A stretch of 64,000 bases of DNA from CBDCZI01 sp965224495 (GCA_965224495.1 CBDCZI010000025.1:248001-312000), one strand, 5' to 3'; shown: positions 1 to 7,801, counted from the stretch's first letter. Numbers and translations: made by a program. The notes: generated from the sequence alone by a model not told the origin.

Positions 1-437
1 CTTATGGAGCGATACAATTGGTGTTGGACGAAAAAGGGATAATAAAACCTACAATTAAAGATGTTAGTGATACGATTATAAGTATCCGTCAAAGTAAATT
101 ACCCAACCCAAAAGAGATAGGTAACGCAGGGAGCTTTTTTAAAAACCCTGTAATCTCAATGGAACTATATAACCAGCTTAAGATCTCTCACCCGAAAATA
201 CCAGGTTATCCGATTGATGAAAAAACGATAAAAATTCCTGCTGGATGGTTGATAGAACAAGCAGGATGGAAAGGGAAAGTTATCGGAGAGATAGGTGTAC
301 ACAAAAACCAAGCGTTGGTATTGGTTAATTATGGAAACGGCTCAGGTAAAGAACTCAAAAAGTTAGCGTTTGAAATAAAAGACGACGTTTTCAGTAAATT
401 TAACGTAGAGATAGTACCAGAGGTAAATATTCTCTAA
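1..437 (+). CDS. murB: UDP-N-acetylenolpyruvoylglucosamine reductase, C-terminal part (truncated by window edge)
   Basis: This is the 3' part of MurB, the cytosolic FAD enzyme that reduces UDP-GlcNAc-enolpyruvate to UDP-MurNAc in peptidoglycan precursor synthesis. The frame is open from base 3, so the true start lies outside the window. The visible sequence covers the C-terminal substrate-binding domain. It has the GNAGSFFKNP motif, whose serine is the proton donor in this family, then IPAGWLIEQAGWKG and the VHKNQALVLVN segment. The end of the protein is intact. The next gene starts two bases after the stop, so the two are probably co-transcribed. Identification is firm from the motifs; nothing can be said about the N-terminal FAD domain. 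Confidence 0.93.
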   Translation, partial: YGAIQLVLDEKGIIKPTIKDVSDTIISIRQSKLPNPKEIGNAGSFFKNPVISMELYNQLKISHPKIPGYPIDEKTIKIPAGWLIEQAGWKGKVIGEIGVHKNQALVLVNYGNGSGKELKKLAFEIKDDVFSKFNVEIVPEVNIL

Positions 438-439
438 CT

Positions 440-751
440 ATGTTAAGTACCCTCAATCATTACCAGCGTATACGCAAGCACAACGATGAATTAGTGTTAA
501 AAATGGAGTATCAAGATGATGCTGTATTGTTTTTACTAAAAGAAAACACGAAATTCAGTTCTCAATTGCCTTTTGAAATTTCTTTTTTAGTAAAAGGAAA
601 GCAAACGGTTTACACTTTGATAAAAAGCAGGGAGCTGTTTGACGAAGAGTTTATCCGAAAAGCGATAAACAGTACCGAACAGCAACTCCTTAAAGGACTT
701 GTGAATAGCTATATTGAAATAGAAGAAACCTTTTTTAAGGAAAACAGTTAG
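440..751 (+). CDS. hypothetical 103-residue protein downstream of murB
   Basis: I do not recognise this small soluble protein. It is rich in Lys, Glu and Leu and has no signal peptide, membrane segment or obvious motif. It begins with ATG two bases after the murB stop, which implies co-transcription and possibly translational coupling. Its stop codon directly abuts the end of a convergent minus-strand microgene, so transcription from the two sides meets here. No clear rho-independent terminator is visible between them. The tight spacing and coding-like amino-acid composition support a real gene; function is unknown. Confidence 0.7.
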   Translation: MLSTLNHYQRIRKHNDELVLKMEYQDDAVLFLLKENTKFSSQLPFEISFLVKGKQTVYTLIKSRELFDEEFIRKAINSTEQQLLKGLVNSYIEIEETFFKENS

Positions 752-859
752 TTATCTTCTGAAAAACACAAAATATACAATGATAAAGGTAATAGTGACG
801 AGGTACATGACTAAATCTACCCGTAGATAGTCTTTGTATTTATTGAAAAATTGCTTCAT
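752..859 (-). CDS. 35-residue single-pass membrane microprotein
   Basis: A short frame read from ATG at 859 gives a protein starting MKQFFNKYKDYLRVDL, followed by a hydrophobic stretch (about residues 17-33) and ending in FFRR. The layout is an amphipathic, positively charged N-terminus, one transmembrane helix and a basic tail. It starts 13 bases downstream of the stop of the 67-residue minus-strand gene, so the two probably form one transcript. The charge pattern and spacing argue for a real microprotein. Function is unknown. A membrane toxin or a small regulator are possibilities that the sequence does not decide between. Confidence 0.6.
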   Translation of the reverse strand: MKQFFNKYKDYLRVDLVMYLVTITFIIVYFVFFRR

Positions 860-872
860 TGAGTAGTAAACG

Positions 873-1076
873 TTAAAACAACTCGGTTTGTTCGCGTTGA
901 ATATCGAGGTCTTTGTCTCTGATTACGCCTTTTGTCATATTAAGTACCAAATCGGGAATAGACATACCTAACTTTTTAGCCACAGCTTTAATCAAATCTT
1001 TTTCAGATTCTGAAATTTGGAGAACTAACCGTTGAGTTCTTCCGCCACGTACTTTTTTTGGTCTTCCTGCGCTCAT
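873..1076 (-). CDS. small DNA-binding-like protein (ribbon-helix-helix type, tentative)
   Basis: This 67-residue protein has a very basic N-terminus (SAGRPKKVRGGRTQR). It continues with an alternating strand (RLVLQISESEKDLIKAVA) and a helix-loop-helix (KKLGMSIPDLVLNMTKGV). That order resembles ribbon-helix-helix repressors, in which a beta strand supplies base contacts and two helices dimerise. The assignment is by pattern only. It is the first gene of a probable two-gene minus-strand unit with the 35-residue membrane protein. A DNA-binding protein paired with a tiny membrane protein would fit a regulator-effector or toxin-antitoxin arrangement, but no known family is recognised. Confidence 0.65.
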   Translation of the reverse strand: MSAGRPKKVRGGRTQRLVLQISESEKDLIKAVAKKLGMSIPDLVLNMTKGVIRDKDLDIQREQTELF

Positions 1077-1084
1077 TTATAGTG

Positions 1085-1114
1085 CAAATATACAAAAATC
1101 TTACCATGCTTAAA
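1085..1114 (-). promoter_or_regulatory. candidate promoter for the minus-strand RHH-like gene
   Basis: On the minus strand TATATTTG (1085-1092) matches the Bacteroidota -7 consensus TAnnTTTG. A TTTA (1111-1114), one mismatch from the -33 TTTG, lies 18 bases upstream of it. The predicted transcript would start almost at the ATG at 1076. This is inferred from consensus only. Confidence 0.4.
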
Positions 1115-1391
1115 AATAGAATATAAGTGGTTTTTTAGTGAAGAAATAGATAGGATTTAAATCACTTATAAAATGGCTAATATCTTCGTGTTTTGAAAGA
1201 TGAGGTTTGTCATTTGAAAAGCTGGTTAATGGTAGTAGTTGGCTTATCTACGGTTTGAAAATAAAAAATAGTATTTAATTAGCAAAAATATATTTTTTAT
1301 AAAGTAGCGTCTAATGTATACTTAATCATAGCGTTACGGGTATTTTTGTTTGTTTCTAGTAATGGTATAATTGCCAAAGCGACTTAGCGAG

Positions 1392-1422
1392 TATGTATAG
1401 TTGTGCACATTGTGTATTTTTG
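1392..1422 (+). promoter_or_regulatory. candidate promoter of the sucA-sucB-lpd operon
   Basis: TATTTTTG at 1415-1422 is a perfect TAnnTTTG -7 box, 21 bases before the sucA ATG. Nineteen bases further upstream lies TATG (1392-1395), one mismatch from the -33 consensus TTTG. Spacing is right, but the -33 match is imperfect. Confidence 0.45.
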
Positions 1423-1443
1423 TATAAGTTAAATTAATAAAGG

Positions 1444-4206
1444 ATGGACAAATATTCTTACATAGCTAATGCTCACGGTAATTATATCGAGGAGTTATAT
1501 GCAGATTATCAGAAAGACCCAAGCGCTGTTGACGAGAGTTGGCAAAAGTTTTTTGAAGGATTTGAATTTCAAGAAACGCAGTTTGGAGGAAATGGAGCTA
1601 CGTCTTCGCCTGTTTCGGCGAACGATAAAGAAGTGAGCGTTTACCGTTTGATTCGTGCGTACCGTTCTAGAGGGCATTTGCGTTCGACGACAAACCCTGT
1701 TCGCCAGAGAAAAGACCGTAACCCAGGGTTAGACTTGGAGGATTATAACTTGACTTCGGCAGATTTAGATTCGGTTTTTAATGTAGGAACTGAAATTGGA
1801 ATTGGTGCGGCGACGTTGAGAGATATTATTGCTGGATTGAAAAAAATCTACGAGGGGAATATCGGGTTTGAGTACATGTATATCAGACACCGTGACCGTC
1901 AGGAGTGGTTTCGTCAACGTATTGAGAAAAAATCGTTGAACTACAAGCCAAAGCCTGATAATGTCAAAAGAATATTATCAAAATTGAATGAGGCAGTTGT
2001 TTTTGAAAACTTCTTGCACACAAAATATATTGGACAAAAACGTTTTTCTCTTGAGGGAGGGGAAACGACTATTCCTGCTTTAGATGCCTTGATTCAAAAA
2101 GGAGCTGAAGTTGGTGTAGAAGAATTTGTTATTGGAATGGCACACCGTGGTCGTTTAAATATTCTTTGTAATATCATGGGTAAAACCTATGAGCAAATAT
2201 TTAACGAATTTGAAGGTGCTGCACCAGACTCTACAATGGGAGATGGTGATGTGAAATACCACATGGGCTTTTCATCAGTTCAAAAAACAACTTCTGGAAA
2301 AGAAGTGATGCTGAAATTGATGCCCAACCCTTCGCACCTTGAAGCGGTAAACCCTGTGGTTGAAGGTTACGCTCGTTCTAAAATAGAGCGTTTGTATAAC
2401 AATGACGCAACCAAAGTTTGTCCGATATTAATACACGGTGATGCAGCAGTTGCTGGTCAAGGTATTGTTTATGAGGTGACTCAAATGCAGAAATTATCGG
2501 GTTACAAAACAGGTGGTACGATTCACTTTGTTATTAACAACCAGGTTGGTTTCACGACTGATTTTGAAGATGCTCGTTCTTCTATTTACTGTACAGATGT
2601 TGCAAAAGTAATTGACGCACCAGTTTTTCACGTGAATGGAGATGATCCAGAAGCGGTTGTTTTCTGTATGAAATTGGCGATGGAATACCGTCAGAAATTT
2701 GAGCGTGATGTCTTTATCGATATGGTTTGTTACCGTCGTCATGGACACAATGAAGCTGATGAACCAAAGTTTACTCAGCCTACTTTATATAACGTTATTT
2801 CTAAACACAGTAACCCTCGTGAGATTTACAGTAAAATGTTGATTGACCGTGGAGATATTCAAGCTGACTTGGCAAAGCAAATGGACAAAGAGTTCCGTGC
2901 ATTGTTACAAGACCGCTTGAATATGGTGAAACAGAAAACCTTAGCTTATAAGTTTCAAGACACTGAAAAAGAGTGGAAAACTTTAACTAAAGCTGTCCCT
3001 GCTGATTTTGAAAATTCTCCTGACACGTCTATTCCTAAATCGGCTATTGACAAAGTAGGCAAAGCATTAACTACTTTGCCTGATGGTTTTAAACCAATTA
3101 AGCAAATTGACAGGTTATTCAAAACAAGGAGAACACAATTTGAAGACACACGTGTCTTTGATTGGGCAGCTGCCGAGTTAATGGCTTATGGTTCTTTAAT
3201 GTTGGAAGGACACAAAGTACGTTTGTCTGGTCAAGATGTACAACGTGGTACATTCTCTCATCGTCACGCAGTGATAAAAGATGCAGAAACTAACCAAGGT
3301 TACAATAGTTTAAATGCCTTAGAGACAGAAATTAAATTTGATGTTTTTAACTCCTTCTTATCAGAATACGGAGTATTAGGTTTTGAATACGGGTATGCAA
3401 TGGCTGACCCTAATGTATTGACTATTTGGGAAGCTCAATTTGGAGATTTTGCCAATGGTGCACAAACGATGATTGACCAATTTATTGCTTCTGGCGAAAC
3501 AAAATGGAGAAGAATGAATGGTTTGGTGATGCAATTGCCTCACGGTCAAGAAGGACAAGGGCCTGAACATTCGTCTGCTCGTTTAGAGCGTTTCTTGAAA
3601 GGTTGTGCTGATTACAATAATGTAGTGATTAACCCTACAACACCTGCCAATCAATTTCACGCATTGAGAAGACAATTGAAATGGAACTTTAGAAAGCCAT
3701 TGATTATTATGTCTCCAAAATCATTGTTACGTCACCCAGCAGTGGTTTCTCCTGAAGTAGATTTTACAAAAGGAAAATTCCAAGAGGTTATTGATGATGC
3801 TACAGTAAAAGCGAAAGACGTAAAACGTATCCTTTTCTGTTCTGGAAAAGTGTATTACGATTTGGCTGAAGAGCAAGCAAAAGGAAAACGTAAAGATGTT
3901 GCTATTGTTCGTTTAGAGCAGTTGTATCCTTTCCCATATACTAAAATTGATGAAGTATTAGAAAAATACTCAAATCATACAGAAATTGCTTGGGTACAAG
4001 ATGAGCCTTATAACGCTGGTGCTTGGGGATTCATTTTAAGAGCACTTTACGATCATCATATTAATGTAATGGATGTGAAAGTGATTGCAAGAGACGAATC
4101 ATCTTCTCCTGCGGTTGGTTACATGAAAACTTTCAAGGCAATTCAACAAGAATTGGTAGAAGAAGCTTTTGGTAAATTCGAAAAGAAAAAAAGAGTAAAA
4201 AAATAA
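1444..4206 (+). CDS. sucA: 2-oxoglutarate dehydrogenase E1 component
   Basis: This is a thiamine-diphosphate enzyme that decarboxylates 2-oxoglutarate and passes the succinyl group to the E2 lipoyl arm in the TCA cycle. At 920 residues it has the usual length. The N-terminal E2-binding segment (MDKYSYIANAHGNYIEELYA, about residues 1-45) is typical of E1o. Further E1o hallmarks follow: EGGETTIPALDALI, the GMAHRGRLNIL motif, HGDAAVAGQGIVYE, and a C-terminal transketolase half with HGQEGQGPEHSSARLERFL. It is the first gene of a full OGDH operon, with sucB 80 bases downstream and lpd after an inserted cassette. The start is the first ATG after a good -7 box. No defects are visible. Confidence 0.97.
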   Translation: MDKYSYIANAHGNYIEELYADYQKDPSAVDESWQKFFEGFEFQETQFGGNGATSSPVSANDKEVSVYRLIRAYRSRGHLRSTTNPVRQRKDRNPGLDLEDYNLTSADLDSVFNVGTEIGIGAATLRDIIAGLKKIYEGNIGFEYMYIRHRDRQEWFRQRIEKKSLNYKPKPDNVKRILSKLNEAVVFENFLHTKYIGQKRFSLEGGETTIPALDALIQKGAEVGVEEFVIGMAHRGRLNILCNIMGKTYEQIFNEFEGAAPDSTMGDGDVKYHMGFSSVQKTTSGKEVMLKLMPNPSHLEAVNPVVEGYARSKIERLYNNDATKVCPILIHGDAAVAGQGIVYEVTQMQKLSGYKTGGTIHFVINNQVGFTTDFEDARSSIYCTDVAKVIDAPVFHVNGDDPEAVVFCMKLAMEYRQKFERDVFIDMVCYRRHGHNEADEPKFTQPTLYNVISKHSNPREIYSKMLIDRGDIQADLAKQMDKEFRALLQDRLNMVKQKTLAYKFQDTEKEWKTLTKAVPADFENSPDTSIPKSAIDKVGKALTTLPDGFKPIKQIDRLFKTRRTQFEDTRVFDWAAAELMAYGSLMLEGHKVRLSGQDVQRGTFSHRHAVIKDAETNQGYNSLNALETEIKFDVFNSFLSEYGVLGFEYGYAMADPNVLTIWEAQFGDFANGAQTMIDQFIASGETKWRRMNGLVMQLPHGQEGQGPEHSSARLERFLKGCADYNNVVINPTTPANQFHALRRQLKWNFRKPLIIMSPKSLLRHPAVVSPEVDFTKGKFQEVIDDATVKAKDVKRILFCSGKVYYDLAEEQAKGKRKDVAIVRLEQLYPFPYTKIDEVLEKYSNHTEIAWVQDEPYNAGAWGFILRALYDHHINVMDVKVIARDESSSPAVGYMKTFKAIQQELVEEAFGKFEKKKRVKK

Positions 4207-4211
4207 ACGGC

Positions 4212-4272
4212 ACTGAATTATTCAGTACTGTATTTATATAACATTCATGTCCTCTGTGTTTGCACAGAGGAC
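4212..4272 (+). promoter_or_regulatory. two stem-loops in the sucA-sucB spacer
   Basis: The spacer holds two perfect inverted repeats. ACTGAA/TTCAGT (4212-4217 and 4221-4226) has a 3-base loop. GTCCTCTGTG/CACAGAGGAC (4249-4258 and 4263-4272) has a TTTG loop. The second ends 14 bases before the sucB ATG and is followed by an A-rich, not T-rich, stretch. It therefore does not look like a simple terminator. It could be an mRNA processing or stability structure that sets E1:E2 stoichiometry. Confidence 0.55.
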
Positions 4273-4286
4273 TAAATACTAAAAAA

Positions 4287-5774
4287 ATGGCATTAGAAAT
4301 GAAAATCCCTGCTGTCGGGGAATCGATAACAGAAGTAACTATCGCACAATGGATGAAAGCGGATGGTGATTTTGTTGAAATGGATGAAATTATTTGCGAG
4401 TTAGAGTCTGACAAAGCAACTTTCGAGTTGAATGCAGAAACTTCTGGTATTTTAAGAATTAAGGCTGCCGAAGGTGAAGATGTAGAAATCGGAGCAGTCG
4501 TTTGTGTAATTGAAGAAGGAGAAGGCGTTGCCTCAGCACCTACACCAGTAGCGTCATCTACAGAAGGACCAGCTGCAACAGGTCAAACAATTGAAATGAT
4601 TGTCCCTACTGTGGGAGAATCAATTACGGAAGTAACCGTTTCTAACTGGACAAAATCAGATGGTGATTTTGTTGAAATGGACGAAATAATTTGTGAGTTA
4701 GAATCAGATAAAGCGACTTTTGAATTGAACGCAGAAGCTCAAGGTATTTTGAGAATTGTTGGTCAAGAAGGAGATGATTTAGAAATCGGAGCTGTGATCT
4801 GTAAAATTGAAGTGATGGAAGGAGCTGCACCAACAACTACAGCATCTGCTTCAGCACCTACAAGTGCACCAACTACAGGTTCTTCTCACGCTACGGGTCA
4901 CCCTTCTCCTGCTGCTGGGAAAATCTTAGCTGAAAAAGGTATCGCTGCATCAGCAGTTACTGGAACAGGTGTTGGAGGAAGAATTACTAAAGAAGATGCA
5001 ATGTCAGCTAAAAAAACGGTTCCTGTTGCTTCTAAATCTTCTGCTCCTACAGCAGTTGCAGCTCCAGTTGGAGATAGAAATACTCGAAGAGAAAAGATGT
5101 CTAAGCTTCGTAAAACTATTGCCAAACGTTTGGTGACAGTAAAAAACGAAACAGCTATGTTGACTACTTTCAATGAAGTAGATATGCAACCTATTATGGA
5201 TTTGCGTAAGCAGTACAAAGATATGTTTAAGGAAAAAAATGAAGTGAACTTAGGTTTCATGTCATTCTTTACGAAAGCATCTGCTATTGCTCTTCAAGAA
5301 TGGCCTGCTGTTAATGCGTTTATCGATGGAGAAGAAATAGTTTACAACGACTATGCTGACATTTCTATCGCTGTATCTGCACCAAAAGGGTTGGTAGTAC
5401 CAGTAATCAGAAATGCTGAAAAATTGACTTTCGCAGGAATTGAAAAAGAAGTTGTTCGTTTGGCTCTTAAAGCTCGTGCAGGAAAACTTTCAATCGCAGA
5501 AATGAACGGAGGTACTTTCACAATTACAAACGGAGGTATCTTTGGTTCTATGTTATCGACACCTATTATCAACGCTCCACAGTCAGCGATTTTAGGAATG
5601 CACAACATTGTTCAAAGACCAGTAGCAATTAACGGAAAAGTAGAAATCAGACCAATTATGTATTTGGCTCTTTCTTACGATCACCGTATCATCGACGGAA
5701 AAGAATCTGTTTCTTTCTTAAAAAGAGTAAAGGAATTGTTAGAAGATCCTTCGAGAATGCTTCTTGAAATATAA
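4287..5774 (+). CDS. sucB: dihydrolipoyllysine succinyltransferase, E2 of 2-oxoglutarate dehydrogenase, with two lipoyl domains
   Basis: This is the E2 core of the OGDH complex, accepting the succinyl group from SucA and transferring it to CoA. I choose ATG 4287 (MALEMKIPAVGES), giving 495 residues; the frame is open nine codons further upstream. Two lipoyl domains lie in tandem (about residues 3-78 and 100-178), with lipoyl lysines K43 and K142 in ESDKA. Ala/Thr/Ser-rich linkers separate them. A peripheral-subunit-binding domain follows (about 205-245, KILAEKGIAAS...GRITKEDA), then the catalytic domain ending with the SYDHRIIDGKES active-site motif. One lipoyl domain is usual for SucB, so the duplication is noteworthy. 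The sucA neighbour supports OGDH rather than pyruvate dehydrogenase. Confidence 0.93.
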   Translation: MALEMKIPAVGESITEVTIAQWMKADGDFVEMDEIICELESDKATFELNAETSGILRIKAAEGEDVEIGAVVCVIEEGEGVASAPTPVASSTEGPAATGQTIEMIVPTVGESITEVTVSNWTKSDGDFVEMDEIICELESDKATFELNAEAQGILRIVGQEGDDLEIGAVICKIEVMEGAAPTTTASASAPTSAPTTGSSHATGHPSPAAGKILAEKGIAASAVTGTGVGGRITKEDAMSAKKTVPVASKSSAPTAVAAPVGDRNTRREKMSKLRKTIAKRLVTVKNETAMLTTFNEVDMQPIMDLRKQYKDMFKEKNEVNLGFMSFFTKASAIALQEWPAVNAFIDGEEIVYNDYADISIAVSAPKGLVVPVIRNAEKLTFAGIEKEVVRLALKARAGKLSIAEMNGGTFTITNGGIFGSMLSTPIINAPQSAILGMHNIVQRPVAINGKVEIRPIMYLALSYDHRIIDGKESVSFLKRVKELLEDPSRMLLEI

Positions 5775-5784
5775 TTGAGATAAA

Positions 5785-5815
5785 AGTCGTGAGTCGTAAG
5801 TCGTGAGTCGTAAGT
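5785..5815 (+). repeat. left terminal array of 7-bp units
   Basis: There are four tandem 7-mers: GTCGTGA, GTCGTAA, GTCGTGA, GTCGTAA, followed by GT, with A5785 preceding. They are inverted relative to the array at 6348-6376. Confidence 0.85.
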
Positions 5816-5872
5816 TTAAGTTCTATTAAACTTGTCGATTAATGATTTACTTTTACGATGGTTAATTGAGTT

Positions 5873-6226
5873 ATGAATAATTACAAAGACCTTAAAGTAT
5901 GGCAAAAATCTATTCGTTTAACTACTGAAGGTTACCGAATAGTGAAAAACATGCCTACCGAAGAGAAGTTTGGATTAATCTCACAAATTACCCGATGTAC
6001 TGTTTCAATTCCCTCTAATATAGCAGAAGGAAGCGGACGAAATTCACCAAAAGAGTTTAGACAATTTTTGGGAATAGCTATGGGGTCTTCATTTGAACTT
6101 GATACTCAATTATTGATAGCCAAAAATATTGGTTATTTAACAGAAGAAAGCTATAACTTATTGACTGCTGAATTAGTCGAAATTCAACGTATGTTGTCTG
6201 GCTTAAAGCGGTCACTAAATATTTAA
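5873..6226 (+). CDS. four helix bundle protein of the S23/IVP family
   Basis: This 117-residue protein has the hallmarks of the family first described from intervening sequences in 23S rRNA genes (TIGR02436-like). They are an N-terminal YKDLKVWQKSIRL, a central ISQITRCTVSIPSNIAEGSGR, and a C-terminal helix pair ending GLKRSLNI. Members fold as pentameric four-helix bundles with a basic surface, and their physiological role is uncertain. Relatives act as accessory proteins of diversity-generating retroelements, but no reverse transcriptase or template repeat is seen here. The gene is the only cargo of a repeat-bounded cassette inside the sucB-lpd junction, which is not an rRNA locus. Confidence 0.9.
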   Translation: MNNYKDLKVWQKSIRLTTEGYRIVKNMPTEEKFGLISQITRCTVSIPSNIAEGSGRNSPKEFRQFLGIAMGSSFELDTQLLIAKNIGYLTEESYNLLTAELVEIQRMLSGLKRSLNI

Positions 6227-6232
6227 TTTCAC

Positions 6233-6272
6233 TGTGAGTAATTAGAAGTGTAAATAAATCTAATTACTCACA
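6233..6272 (+). terminator. 14-bp stem-loop downstream of the four-helix-bundle gene
   Basis: A perfect inverted repeat begins six bases after the stop codon: TGTGAGTAATTAGA (6233-6246) and TCTAATTACTCACA (6259-6272) with a 12-base loop. No T-tract follows, so termination efficiency is doubtful. It may instead be a recognition or stability element of the cassette. If it does terminate, it would reduce lpd expression from the suc promoter. Confidence 0.55.
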
Positions 6273-6347
6273 ACGTTAAAAATGTTAGTCACAAACAAGC
6301 AAGTTGTAATTATAGTACTCAATAAATTATATGAATTGGGTAACTAC

Positions 6348-6376
6348 TTACGACTTACTACTTACGACTTACGACT
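6348..6376 (-). repeat. right terminal array of 7-bp units
   Basis: The units are TTACGAC, TTACTAC, TTACGAC, TTACGAC and a final T. This is the reverse complement type of the array at 5785-5815, and AGATAAA follows directly outside. Confidence 0.85.
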
Positions 6377-6385
6377 AGATAAAAT

Positions 6386-7783
6386 ATGTACGACGTAACA
6401 GTAATCGGATCGGGACCTGGAGGCTATGTAGCCGCTATTAGATGTGCCCAATTAGGATTTAAAACAGCAATCATCGAAAAGTATCCTGCTTTAGGAGGTA
6501 CTTGTTTAAATGTAGGGTGTATTCCATCAAAAGCTTTGTTGGATTCATCAGAACACTTTCATAACGCAACACACACGTTTGAAGAACATGGGATTAAAAT
6601 CAACACACCAAAAGTTGATATTAAGAAAATGATCGGACGTAAAAACGGTGTTGTTGATCAAATGAACCAAGGAATTGCGTATTTGATGCAAAAGAATAAA
6701 ATTGACGTCCTTGCGGGGGTTGGTTCTTTTATTGATAAAAACACCCTCAAAGTAACTGCACTTGATGGAAAAACACAAGAAGTAAAAACGAAGAAAACGA
6801 TTATTGCAACAGGTTCTAAACCGATGTCGATTCCTTCTATTCCTATAGATAAAGATAGAATCATCACTTCTACAGAGGCATTGAACTTAAAAGAAGTACC
6901 TAAACACATGGTCGTAATTGGCGGTGGAGTAATTGGTTTGGAATTAGGTTCTGTTTATGCTCGTTTAGGAACAAAGATTACTGTCGTAGAATATGCTGAC
7001 GCTTTAATTCCTACAATGGACAAAATGTTAGGAAAAGAGATACAAAAAGTACTTAAAAAAGAAGGGTTTGTATTTAATTTCAAAACAAAAGTAACAGGCG
7101 TAACTTCTGACGGTAAAAAGGTAACTGTAAAAGCAGAAGACGCAAAAGGGAAAGCAATTTCTATTGACGCAGATTACTGTTTAGTTTCTATCGGTCGTAA
7201 AGCTTACACCGCAGGATTGGGACTAGAAAATATTGGTCTAAAAACCAACGACAGAGGACAAGTGGACGTTAACGACCACTTAGAAACAGGCATCGAAGGT
7301 ATCTATGCAATTGGTGATGTCGTAAAAGGTCCTATGCTTGCTCACAAAGCGGAGGAAGAAGGTGTTTTTGTTGCTGAAGCAATGGCAGGACAAAAACCAC
7401 ATATCAATTACAACTTAATCCCAGGTGTAGTTTATACATGGCCAGAAGTTGCAGCTGTTGGACAAACAGAAGAGCAATTGAAAGCAGCAGGTATAGCTTA
7501 TAAATCAGGGTCTTTTCCTTTCAAAGCATCAGGAAGAGCTGTCGCTTCGATGGATACTGACGGACAAGTAAAAGTATTGGCTGATAAGGTTACAGATGAA
7601 ATTTTAGGTGTTCATATTATCGGTCCTCGTGCGGCAGATATGATTGGAGAGGCCGTGGTTGCCATGGAATTCAGAGCATCTGCAGAAGACATTACACGTA
7701 TGTCTCATGCCCATCCAACATTCACAGAAGCAATTAAAGAAGCATGTTTGGCTGCAACAGACAAACGCTCGATTAATTTCTAA
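6386..7783 (+). CDS. lpd: dihydrolipoyl dehydrogenase (E3)
   Basis: This FAD enzyme reoxidises dihydrolipoyl groups of 2-oxo acid dehydrogenase complexes with NAD+. It has 465 residues, the normal length. The N-terminal FAD site VIGSGPGGYVAAI is followed by the redox disulfide GGTCLNVGCIPSKA (C40 and C45). The NAD site VVIGGGVIGLELGSVYARLG and a second FAD contact (GIYAIGDV) come next. The C-terminal dimer interface carries the catalytic His-Glu motif HAHPTFTEAIKEA. It follows sucA and sucB, so this operon encodes a complete OGDH complex, although E3 may be shared with others. The start ATG was originally only about 12 bases from the sucB stop if the intervening cassette is a later insertion. 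Confidence 0.96.
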   Translation: MYDVTVIGSGPGGYVAAIRCAQLGFKTAIIEKYPALGGTCLNVGCIPSKALLDSSEHFHNATHTFEEHGIKINTPKVDIKKMIGRKNGVVDQMNQGIAYLMQKNKIDVLAGVGSFIDKNTLKVTALDGKTQEVKTKKTIIATGSKPMSIPSIPIDKDRIITSTEALNLKEVPKHMVVIGGGVIGLELGSVYARLGTKITVVEYADALIPTMDKMLGKEIQKVLKKEGFVFNFKTKVTGVTSDGKKVTVKAEDAKGKAISIDADYCLVSIGRKAYTAGLGLENIGLKTNDRGQVDVNDHLETGIEGIYAIGDVVKGPMLAHKAEEEGVFVAEAMAGQKPHINYNLIPGVVYTWPEVAAVGQTEEQLKAAGIAYKSGSFPFKASGRAVASMDTDGQVKVLADKVTDEILGVHIIGPRAADMIGEAVVAMEFRASAEDITRMSHAHPTFTEAIKEACLAATDKRSINF

Positions 7784-7801
7784 GAGACTTAATATTTAAT
7801 A

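Larger units (their letters stand above)
1077..1443. other. 367-bp divergent intergenic region upstream of sucA
   Basis: This stretch separates the minus-strand small-gene unit from sucA and contains no convincing coding frame. It is AT-rich. It carries a candidate promoter for each side (1085-1114 minus and 1392-1422 plus). I see no riboswitch-like structure or long repeat in the remainder. Confidence 0.6.
5785..6376. mobile_element. four-helix-bundle (S23-type) cassette with terminal inverted arrays and a short target duplication
   Basis: The cassette is a 592-bp unit between sucB and lpd. The left end is an array of a 7-bp unit (GTCGTAA/GTCGTGA, 5786-5815). The right end is the inverted counterpart (TTACGAC/TTACTAC, 6348-6376). 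AGATAAA occurs just outside both ends (5778-5784 and 6377-6383), and an eighth A is shared at one border. Removing the unit and one copy of the direct repeat leaves the sucB stop 12 bases from the lpd ATG, a normal operon junction. The cargo is one gene plus a 14-bp stem-loop. No transposase is present, so mobility would need help in trans or be ancient. Boundaries are read directly; mobility is inferred. Confidence 0.7.

Noticed and set aside
4287..5774. Pyruvate dehydrogenase E2 rather than OGDH E2, suggested by the two lipoyl domains
   Set aside because: The gene directly follows sucA, and the SYDHRIIDGKES catalytic ending with this neighbourhood supports SucB.
5873..6226. Diversity-generating retroelement, suggested by an Avd-like four-helix-bundle protein
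   Set aside because: No reverse transcriptase, template repeat or variable repeat is found nearby.
5786..6376. CRISPR array, suggested by regular 7-bp repeats
   Set aside because: Units are tandem without spacers and are inverted at the two ends; no cas genes are present.
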